Below, piece by piece: positions 24,877 through 31,415 of a stretch of 34,990 nucleotides of DNA (positions are counted from its first letter, which is position 1; each line of letters begins with the position of its first letter). The DNA is from Candidatus Thorarchaeota archaeon (lineage in GTDB: Archaea > Asgardarchaeota > Thorarchaeia > Thorarchaeales > Thorarchaeaceae), in NCBI GenBank assembly GCA_030612365.1, contig JAUWOA010000011.1:1-34990 (forward strand). The letters run 5' to 3'. The notes under the pieces were generated by a model that did no database searches, was not told the origin of the DNA, and was given only the letters and a program-made list of their open reading frames with translations. A program made the translations under genes and the position numbers.

Positions 24877-25649
24877 CAGAAATTCAACTCCTTAAACTCC
24901 GGCGCATCAGCCACGACAGGACAATACTTGAGGAATTTCCGTTTGATGTCATCATCCGTGGCTCCCATCTCTTTCAGTATCTTGTACTCTGCCCCCCAAT
25001 TGACCTGGGCAACAGGCCCGCGACAACCCTCGCAGGTCGCTCCGTAGGTGGGACAGATTGCTCCACACCCTGCTGATGTAACGGGACCCATGCAGAACTT
25101 GTTCTCTTTCAGGAGACATGCATTCTCGCGAATCTTGCATTCGTAACAAACCGCATAGTTGGGGATGTTAGGTGTCTTTCCTACAGCCAACGCTTTGACA
25201 GTCCTGATGAACTCGTCCTTGTCCATTGGACATCCTGGCAGCTCATGATCCACGTGAACATAGTCAGCGACTCTCTTGATGGGGATGACATCCAAGTGGT
25301 CATTCTTCTCGCCGTAGACGATTCGCTTCATCTCATCGATATCTTGGAAGTTCCTCATTGCCGGAAGCCCGCCATGGGTGGCACATGTGCCTATTGCCAC
25401 GAGTATTCTAGAGTTCTCTCGTATCGTCTTTATCCGCTCTACTTCCTCTTGCTTGGCTATTGACCCCTCCACAAAGGCGATGTCCCATGGGCCCTTGCTG
25501 TTTTCTGACTTAACCATCCTCCAAGTGGTTATATCTATGAGTTCAAGAAGCTCAAGCAGGTGGTCCTCTATATTGAGAATATTCAACTGACACCCAGCGC
25601 ATCCTGTGAATCCAAAGATGCCAACGGTTGGCTTGCCGTTGTCACCCAT
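24876..25649 (-). CDS. hydD: [NiFe]-hydrogenase small (delta) subunit
   Basis: This 257-residue small subunit carries Fe-S clusters from the Ni-Fe site. The proximal-cluster start is FTGCAGCQL (C17, C20), with further ligands in IGTCATHGG and ELPGCPMDK. The C-terminal Cys-rich region (CYECKIRENACL ... CMGPVTSAGCGAICPTYGATCEGCRGP) can hold the medial and distal clusters. There is no Tat signal, consistent with a cytoplasmic enzyme. The stop overlaps the hydA start (ATGA), and the start follows hydG directly with ggagg upstream, as expected for coupled subunits of one complex. Confidence 0.93.
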   Translation of the reverse strand: MGDNGKPTVGIFGFTGCAGCQLNILNIEDHLLELLELIDITTWRMVKSENSKGPWDIAFVEGSIAKQEEVERIKTIRENSRILVAIGTCATHGGLPAMRNFQDIDEMKRIVYGEKNDHLDVIPIKRVADYVHVDHELPGCPMDKDEFIRTVKALAVGKTPNIPNYAVCYECKIRENACLLKENKFCMGPVTSAGCGAICPTYGATCEGCRGPVAQVNWGAEYKILKEMGATDDDIKRKFLKYCPVVADAPEFKELNF

Positions 25650-26501
25650 CTAGATGGCCTCCTGGAGCCTCTGCACCTCAGAGAATGTGAACACAGGACC
25701 GTCAATACATGTCAGCTTGTGCCCTATCTGGCAATGAGCACACTTCCCTACTCCGCACTGCATCTTGCGTTCCAGTGACAAGAGAATGTCATCTCCCTTG
25801 AAGCCTAGCTTCATCAGGTCCTGCACAACGAACTTGTACATGACAGGTGGACCACAAATCATCGCTACAGTGTTCTCAGAAGCTACCTTGCATACGTCAA
25901 ACAAGCAAGTGACAACACCTACGTTTCCCTGCCACGTTTCATGACACTCGTCAACAGTCTGGTGCATCTCTACATCTGCAGCATTGGGCCAAACGTTCTC
26001 CAGCTCATCTACAAAGACTCGTTCGTCTGGAAGGCAGGCACCGTAGAAGATTGTGACCTTGCCATAGTCATCTCGCTTGTCCACAACGTAGTTTATGACA
26101 GATCGTAACGGAACCATGCCGATTCCGCCTGCGATAAAGAGCAAGTTCTTCCCGCAAAGCTTGTCAATTGGGAATCCATTTCCATACGGACCCCTGATGC
26201 CAACCACGTTGCCAACATTGAGATTGTGTATAGCATCTGTTACGTCCCCAGTCTGTCTTATTCCAAGCTCCAGATTGCCCGGTCTGGTTGGTGTCGAGCT
26301 TACGGAGAATGGAGCTTCACCAATGCCGAAGATGCTGACTTGCACGAACTGGCCAGGGCTATAGGTGAAGTACTTGCGGACATTGTTATCAAGAAACTCG
26401 AACTCGAATAGACTCTCCATTTCAGTCAGTTTGGTTTTTTTCACGAGTTTCGCCAGATCGGGCAGGTACTCGTTCGTTCTAGTCAATGTAATCTGCACCA
26501 T
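25650..26501 (-). CDS. hydG: Sulfhydrogenase gamma subunit: FAD/NAD(P)H diaphorase with [2Fe-2S]
   Basis: This 283-residue ferredoxin-NADP reductase-like subunit resembles HydG and PyrK. The FAD-binding barrel has PFSVSSTP and GPYGNGFP; the nucleotide fold has IAGGIGMVPLRS and a later CGPPVMYK. The C-terminal C-x4-C-x2-C-x7-C (CGVGKCAHCQIGHKLTC) binds a [2Fe-2S] cluster. It is the site where NAD(P)H meets the hydrogenase electron chain. Its start codon directly follows the hydB stop. Cofactor preference for NADPH is the rule in group 3b but is not proven here. Confidence 0.93.
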   Translation of the reverse strand: MVQITLTRTNEYLPDLAKLVKKTKLTEMESLFEFEFLDNNVRKYFTYSPGQFVQVSIFGIGEAPFSVSSTPTRPGNLELGIRQTGDVTDAIHNLNVGNVVGIRGPYGNGFPIDKLCGKNLLFIAGGIGMVPLRSVINYVVDKRDDYGKVTIFYGACLPDERVFVDELENVWPNAADVEMHQTVDECHETWQGNVGVVTCLFDVCKVASENTVAMICGPPVMYKFVVQDLMKLGFKGDDILLSLERKMQCGVGKCAHCQIGHKLTCIDGPVFTFSEVQRLQEAI

Positions 26502-27566
26502 TTAGCCCCCTTTCACAACTGGTGCCCCGACCCATCTCTTCTGGAGCTCGTAGGCCACATCCTTGACACTTATGCCCGCAGGGCAGTGCTCAATACATCT
26601 TCCGCATCCCGTACACGCAATAATACCGTGATCGTGCAGAGCGCCTCTGATCTTGTGGTAGAATCGATGCTTCAGTCTGGCAGAAGGATCCCCTCTGAAG
26701 TTATGAGGCCCTGCCACTAGTGCGAAGTCATGATACAGACAGGTGGACCATTTCCGTGTTCGATCAGCGCCGCTGAGGGAGAGGTCAAGCTCGTCAGCGA
26801 CATCATAGCAATAGCATGTTGGACACACTAGGGCGCATGAGCCGCAGTTCATGCACTCCTCGCCCAGTCTGACCCAGATTGGGTCATCCCAAGCCATGTC
26901 AAAAGTTTCGTTGATGTTGTCCAGGTGAAGCCCAACTGGCAGGGACTTATGCTTGTGTTTCATTGAGGTCTTGAATGCCTTGTGCCCCTCATCGGTGGCT
27001 TCTCCTAATAGCTTGTCAGCTATCGTGAGCAGGCGATCTCCTTTGGGAGAGCCAACGTGCACGTAGTATTTGTCACCTGCGATGGGAGTCAAGTAGAGGT
27101 CATAGCCTTCGTTCACCATGTGTGTATTAACCGATTTGCAGAAGCCATACTTGCAGGGATCTATGCAATTGAGCCCAATTATCGTCGTATTCTCTCGTCG
27201 TGCCACATAGTATGGGTCTACGTACTTCCCTCCAAAGACTTTGTCCAAAAACAATAGCGCGTGGATGTCACAGGCATGCACACCCACAAGCAATTGGGGC
27301 CGCTCCGCCTTGACATCTGGCAGAGAGTCGTCTATGGACATCTCCCGCAGGTTGAAGCGCATCATCACTTCTTTTGAAGGTATGAAGAACTTCTTCAGCG
27401 ACATCATTGTGTTGTCATAGTCCATATCGATGCGATTGGGGTCATCGATCTTGTCGAATACCCAAGTTGTACGGCGTTGGACTGGTCCATAAACATCATA
27501 CTCGTCCATTGCAGCTTGGACCAGCTTGAGCAGATTACTCCTCTTCATTATATAGGTTGGACTCAT
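26502..27566 (-). CDS. hydB: Sulfhydrogenase beta subunit, Fe-S protein
   Basis: This 354-residue Fe-S subunit belongs to the HydB/AsrA-like family. Two ferredoxin-type motifs lie in the C-terminal half (CMNCGSCALVCPTCYCYD and CTGCGRCIEHCPAGI), after a domain with further Cys/His (GVHACDIHAL, GLNCIDPCKYGFC). It moves electrons between the gamma diaphorase and the small subunit. The track's start at 27569 is a TTG immediately before an ATG; I use the ATG at 27566. It is the first gene of hydBGDA, so the operon promoter should lie in 27570-27640, where tttatgatac is a TATA candidate. Confidence 0.92.
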   Translation of the reverse strand: MSPTYIMKRSNLLKLVQAAMDEYDVYGPVQRRTTWVFDKIDDPNRIDMDYDNTMMSLKKFFIPSKEVMMRFNLREMSIDDSLPDVKAERPQLLVGVHACDIHALLFLDKVFGGKYVDPYYVARRENTTIIGLNCIDPCKYGFCKSVNTHMVNEGYDLYLTPIAGDKYYVHVGSPKGDRLLTIADKLLGEATDEGHKAFKTSMKHKHKSLPVGLHLDNINETFDMAWDDPIWVRLGEECMNCGSCALVCPTCYCYDVADELDLSLSGADRTRKWSTCLYHDFALVAGPHNFRGDPSARLKHRFYHKIRGALHDHGIIACTGCGRCIEHCPAGISVKDVAYELQKRWVGAPVVKGG

Positions 27567-27613
27567 CAATCACCAGCCCCATCGGTTTCATTCATTGTTT
27601 TCTTATGCAGAAT

Positions 27614-27623
27614 GTATCATAAA
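27614..27623 (-). promoter_or_regulatory. Candidate hydBGDA promoter
   Basis: The minus-strand tttatgatac lies about 50 bases before the hydB ATG and would give a start near 27590 with a ~24-base leader. It is the best TATA-like element in the divergent gap shared with the ssDNA-binding gene. Confidence 0.35.
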
Positions 27624-27662
27624 CCTTGAGAGTCGAATAGTACCAAGAAACATCAACAACAT

Positions 27663-27672
27663 CTATTAAAAC
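27663..27672 (+). promoter_or_regulatory. Candidate promoter for the OB-fold gene cluster
   Basis: The plus-strand ctattaaaac is TATA-like; a start near 27695 would precede the 23-codon mini-ORF at 27724 and the TTG at 27803. Read by eye in the divergent spacer. Confidence 0.3.
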
Positions 27673-27723
27673 AGTGCATTTTCGTAAGTTACATATCGAA
27701 ACCTATCATTTTCAACCCAAACA

Positions 27724-27795
27724 ATGAAAGCTGTCTTGAAGGAAGAAAACGGGGTGGTCATTAATGCCCGAGAGTACAAAGTGGTGAAGGTGTAA
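27724..27795 (+). CDS. Possible 23-residue leader peptide upstream of the OB-fold gene
   Basis: An ATG opens a frame of 23 codons (MKAVLKEENG...EYKVVKV) ending in TAA 7 bases before the TTG start of the OB-fold gene. It is too short for the ORF track. The residue mix is protein-like and lies in the expected transcript, but there is no clear Shine-Dalgarno. It may be a short leader or chance. Confidence 0.25.
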   Translation: MKAVLKEENGVVINAREYKVVKV

Positions 27796-27802
27796 CAAGG
27801 AC

Positions 27803-28288
27803 TTGCCAAAGATTGAAGCCACAGAAAACGCCCCCGAGAGGACACTCATTGCAAACCTCAGGCCCAAGTCGCGAGTGGAACTGGTGCGATTCAAGGTGCT
27901 TGAGATGGAGAGCCAGAGAGAAGTCATTGTGAAAAGCACCGGCAGGATGCACCGAGTTGCAGAACTACAGGTCGCAGATGAATCTGCAAGGGTCTTGCTG
28001 ACTATCTGGGACAATGACATTGAATCGATTGAAACAGGTAAGAGCTATGTCATCAGAAACGGGTATGTCAACGAATTCAGCCATAGAATGAGGCTGACGA
28101 GGGGTCGATTCGGCGAGATACTGCCTTCCGAATTTACAATTGAAACTGTGAACGATAGTTGTGATATGAGCAGGCCGTTTGCAGGAAAGAAACCCAAAAA
28201 GAAACGAGAGAGGTCGGATACGGGGAGGACATTCCGAGGCACCCAGAGACGGGAATCTCGGGGTTACTGCTCATGGAAGAGCTTTTGA
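27803..28288 (+). CDS. OB-fold single-stranded DNA-binding-like protein with basic tail
   Basis: This 161-residue protein has one OB fold of the archaeal SSB/RPA type (LVRFKVLEMESQREVIVKSTGRMHRVAELQVADESARVLLTIWDNDIESIETGKSYVIRNGYVNEF), as in Sulfolobus SSB and SOSS-B proteins. A strongly basic, low-complexity tail follows (KKPKKKRERSDTGRTFRGTQRRES), unlike the acidic tail of bacterial SSB. The start is TTG; the frame is closed upstream by a TGA at 27785, and no ATG exists in between. It probably binds ssDNA, or RNA through the basic tail. It begins a plus-strand run with the kinase-like and acyl-CoA synthetase genes. Confidence 0.75.
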   Translation: MPKIEATENAPERTLIANLRPKSRVELVRFKVLEMESQREVIVKSTGRMHRVAELQVADESARVLLTIWDNDIESIETGKSYVIRNGYVNEFSHRMRLTRGRFGEILPSEFTIETVNDSCDMSRPFAGKKPKKKRERSDTGRTFRGTQRRESRGYCSWKSF

Positions 28289-28329
28289 GGTGGTTCTTGG
28301 TTCAATAGGACCAAGAGGAGCTACCTGCT

Positions 28330-29232
28330 TTGAACATCGATGTCGAAGGACATTCAATTCCATACCCGTGGGTTGTGATTCGAGGCCGACTCAGATTGAG
28401 TGGTGTAAATCCGTGGGATGTTGAGAGAATCGTTGCTAACGCGGTTCATGGCCTCAGAAAGCGCGACACCGTTACAGAGGAGGATTTGGTTCAAGCCTGC
28501 AGAAGCAAGATACCCCCCAAGGATCTTGCTACGCTGCACAGCTTCGATGTCCTCACAGAGTACGAACAATTGAGGAGAGAAAGAATAGGCCCACCACCTG
28601 TAATCCTTGCATTGGAAGGAGCCTCAGGAACTGGAAAATCATTGTTGGCCCTTAACATGATTTTCAATATGGCGGCCACACGCATCATCAGCACAGACAC
28701 GATAAGGCAGATTCTCAGAGATTTCAGACCAAAGGAAACTAACCCTGAACTCCATTGTCACACCTACCAAGCACACGCTCATAGACAAAGCGGGCCCGAG
28801 AAGCTGAATCCAATCTTGAGAGGCTATTTGGCGCAATGTGAGCTAATCTGCCCTCAAGTGCAAAAGATGGTGCAACGCGTAGTCGCTGAAGGTGCTGACA
28901 CTGTTGTTGAGGGAGTACATATTCTTCCAGGAGATCTTCACGACATTTGCCCAAGCGTTCTAGAGGTGCTAGTCAATCCTGAGCCCAAAGTTCACAAAGA
29001 GATGTTCATCACGAAGCATCTGACAGGCAAACTGAGAACTGTATCTGAGAATGAGAGTGACAGGCTCAAAGAATTTCACGCCGCACGACTAATTCAAGAT
29101 TATATGGTGGAGTGTGTCTTCAAATCTGAAACAGAAATTGTAGGATTCACCGACTACAGGCAAGCTGAGGATACTATCTGTCAGCTTGTTGTTGCCAAGA
29201 TAGAGAGCCTAATTGAAGACTTCAGGGCTTAG
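28330..29232 (+). CDS. 2-phosphoglycerate kinase-like protein (ATP-cone plus P-loop kinase)
   Basis: This 300-residue protein matches the architecture of archaeal 2-phosphoglycerate kinase, which makes 2,3-bisphosphoglycerate on the way to cyclic 2,3-diphosphoglycerate. An ATP-cone-like N-terminal region (about 15-75: RLSGVNPWDVERIVANAVHGLRK) is followed by a P-loop kinase with Walker A GASGTGKS (97-104), ISTDTIRQILRDF, and TVVEGVHILPGDL. The length equals the known family size. The TTG start has agaggagct about 10 bases upstream. Related proteins act on other small phosphorylated or polyol substrates, so the substrate is inferred, not shown. There is an 18-bp gap to the next gene. Confidence 0.8.
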   Translation: MNIDVEGHSIPYPWVVIRGRLRLSGVNPWDVERIVANAVHGLRKRDTVTEEDLVQACRSKIPPKDLATLHSFDVLTEYEQLRRERIGPPPVILALEGASGTGKSLLALNMIFNMAATRIISTDTIRQILRDFRPKETNPELHCHTYQAHAHRQSGPEKLNPILRGYLAQCELICPQVQKMVQRVVAEGADTVVEGVHILPGDLHDICPSVLEVLVNPEPKVHKEMFITKHLTGKLRTVSENESDRLKEFHAARLIQDYMVECVFKSETEIVGFTDYRQAEDTICQLVVAKIESLIEDFRA

Positions 29233-29249
29233 AGGGGAGTGTTTACCCA

Positions 29250-30635
29250 TTGGCATGGAAAATGGACTCCCTGCAGAAGCTGTTCAACCCAAAGTCCGTG
29301 GCTGTGATTGGAGCTTCGGACAAACCAAATAAGCTTGGCGCACTAACGCTACGCGCATTACGTTCCTTTGAAGGAAACCTCTGCCCAGTCAATCCAAGGT
29401 TATCACAACTCGACGGCTTGAAGTGCTATTCCAGCGTTGTAGACATTGAATCCGATGTTGACTTGGCGATAATTGCTGTTGGAGCTCCAACGGTCCCGAT
29501 GGCTTTAAGTGAGTGCGCAGAAGCAGGGGTTGGTTCTGCAATTATCTTCTCTGCAGGTTTCAAGGAGCTGGGAACGCTTGGTGAGCAATTGCAGAAGCAT
29601 ATCAAGGAGATCGCTGACAGCGCTCAGATTGCAGTGATCGGACCAAACTGCCTTGGGGCAGGTAATCTGAATGCAAAACTCAATGCGACATTCTTCCCAC
29701 AGGATTTCATTCCGCTCCGAGGGGGAAAGGTTTCGTTTGTAAGCCAGAGTGGCGGAGTAGCGGGTCTCATGATTTATGCTGCATCCGATTCCAACCTCGG
29801 CGTTGCCAAGTTCGCCAGCATTGGTAACCGCGTCAATGTTGACTTCCATGATATGTTGAAATTCTTGAATCAGGACTCCGATACCGAAGTGATTTGTCTG
29901 TTCGTAGAGGGCACAGAACACGGCAGGATGATGTACGAGGAGATGTCCAAGACCGCGATAAGGAAGCCAGTCATTGTATACAAAGTCGGGAAGACTCCCG
30001 TATCTAGAAGTGCAGCCTTGAGCCACACAGGCAGCCTGGCAGGTCAACCTGAGCTCTATAGTGCCGCTGTTAAACAGGCGGGTGGAATCGAGGTGAAAAA
30101 CGTTACCGAGATGATTGACACTGCCAAGGTGATTGCACTACATGGTTCCCGTCCCAAAGGCAATAGGGTTGCCATTGTCACTCATACCCTTGGTCCTGCT
30201 TTAATCGCAACACAGGTTCTTGAGGAACAGGGAATCGATCTCCCTCCGCCTTCGAACAATACTATCAAGACTGTGCAGGAATTGTTAGCAATGCCAATTG
30301 AAATACCAGTTTCAAACCCGGTTGATTTGCTTGCACAGGGATGGTCACAACCACGAATCTTCGGCGAAGCGTTCCGTCTGGTCATGAACGAAGATCGGTA
30401 TGATGCGGCCATGATTGTCTTTTCGCCCAACTACCTTGATGACATCGGTGGAGGTATGCCGATAGACATCATAGTTGAAACTAAGAAACAAACACAGAAG
30501 CCCGTCGTCGCGATTCTCAATGCGCCTGAATGCAAACCGCCACCGGGAAAGGAGCTCCTAGAGAATGCTGGAATTCCGGTGTTTTCGGTCCCTGAGCGTG
30601 CCGCCCAAGCTTTGGCCAACGCGTTGTCACGCTAG
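29250..30635 (+). CDS. Acyl-CoA synthetase (ADP-forming), alpha subunit
   Basis: This 461-residue alpha subunit of the ADP-forming acetyl/acyl-CoA synthetase converts acyl-CoA + ADP + Pi to acid + CoA + ATP, a main ATP-yielding step in fermenting archaea. A CoA-binding Rossmann domain (FNPKSVAVIGASDKPNKLG ... PVNP) is followed by two ligase-CoA domains, with SFVSQSGGVAG and the phospho-His segment LSHTGSLAG (His near 258). The end NALSR is a normal alpha-subunit length, so the ATP-grasp beta subunit must be encoded elsewhere. The TTG start at 29250 suits gaggggag (29232-29239); ATG at 29262 is an alternative. Confidence 0.92.
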   Translation: MAWKMDSLQKLFNPKSVAVIGASDKPNKLGALTLRALRSFEGNLCPVNPRLSQLDGLKCYSSVVDIESDVDLAIIAVGAPTVPMALSECAEAGVGSAIIFSAGFKELGTLGEQLQKHIKEIADSAQIAVIGPNCLGAGNLNAKLNATFFPQDFIPLRGGKVSFVSQSGGVAGLMIYAASDSNLGVAKFASIGNRVNVDFHDMLKFLNQDSDTEVICLFVEGTEHGRMMYEEMSKTAIRKPVIVYKVGKTPVSRSAALSHTGSLAGQPELYSAAVKQAGGIEVKNVTEMIDTAKVIALHGSRPKGNRVAIVTHTLGPALIATQVLEEQGIDLPPPSNNTIKTVQELLAMPIEIPVSNPVDLLAQGWSQPRIFGEAFRLVMNEDRYDAAMIVFSPNYLDDIGGGMPIDIIVETKKQTQKPVVAILNAPECKPPPGKELLENAGIPVFSVPERAAQALANALSR

Positions 30636-30665
30636 CTGAATTGCTACTTGGAACAGAAGGGGCAT

Positions 30666-31331
30666 TCATAGGAAGAATTGAAACAGTAAGACGAGTTGAG
30701 TCCAAGTAATTGCAATGGATAGCAGGAATCCTGCAACTACTTGTGCCAAAGTGTGTGCTTTCAGTTCTACTCTCGACCAACCAATAGGTATGATGAGCAG
30801 GAGCAGCGGACTGTACAGCCAACCCAAGAAGTACACCAAACATGTGAACGGTCCTGCCACGCCCACAGCGTGTACGCTAATTTTCCAATGGAGGCTAATG
30901 AGGAATGTGACAAGCGTGTTCATTGTGTAGCAGAACATCAATGCACTCACAATTGAAGGCGCATTCAGAGCGAACATGATGACTGTGCCCAATGCGTACA
31001 CTAGGATGCTCACCATAAATGGAGCCTTGCGTTCGCTCCGGTCCGTGACATCCAGGTCTCCGACTTTGTTCATCTTGTACATGAGATAGATTACCAGCAT
31101 GGGGAAAACAGAACCAAAGAGGAATGCCACTAAAAATAGCGGAGCAAAAGAAGGAGGATTGGTAGCAACCAGAAGAGCAATAAATGTCGGAATGGCCAAA
31201 ACCATCGGTGAGCCAAATCCAGATATGACCTTGGCAAGAAGCATTCTGTCATAGCGGCGTTGCGTGGAGTCCGACATAGCAAGACCAGAGTTTCCGTGAC
31301 TCGTACTTAATGATTGCTGATGCTCACTCAT
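30666..31331 (-). CDS. PAP2-like integral membrane protein with altered catalytic motif
   Basis: This 221-residue membrane protein has about five to six helices. The arrangement resembles PAP2-type lipid phosphatases: an Arg/Lys motif after the second helix (DVTDRSERKAPF), a central KISVHAVGVAGP in the place of PSGH, and WSRVELKAHTLAQ in the place of SR-x5-H-x3-D. The last Asp is Gln here, and the KX6RP motif is incomplete, so activity is uncertain. I start at the ATG 31331; the track's version to 31616 runs into mutS and has an unlikely, non-membrane N-terminus. It is divergent from mutS and converges on the acyl-CoA synthetase gene with a 30-bp gap. Confidence 0.72.
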   Translation of the reverse strand: MSEHQQSLSTSHGNSGLAMSDSTQRRYDRMLLAKVISGFGSPMVLAIPTFIALLVATNPPSFAPLFLVAFLFGSVFPMLVIYLMYKMNKVGDLDVTDRSERKAPFMVSILVYALGTVIMFALNAPSIVSALMFCYTMNTLVTFLISLHWKISVHAVGVAGPFTCLVYFLGWLYSPLLLLIIPIGWSRVELKAHTLAQVVAGFLLSIAITWTQLVLLFQFFL

Positions 31332-31415
31332 AGGAAATCTATTTGTGGGAAGTAATGCTAGACTGTGTGCGTCATCGAGATTGCCTTGAGCGTGACGTGT
31401 AGAGCGGGAGAAGCA

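Noticed and set aside
23587-25649. Selenocysteine in the hydrogenase or Hdr subunits
   Set aside because: All expected metal-ligand positions read as Cys codons and no frame is broken by an in-frame TGA.
27540-27560. TATA-like cctatataatg on the minus strand
   Set aside because: It lies inside the first codons of hydB, downstream of the ATG, so it cannot be that gene's promoter.
29505-30047. 180-aa minus-strand ORF
   Set aside because: Antisense to the acyl-CoA synthetase alpha gene, which has intact domain motifs.
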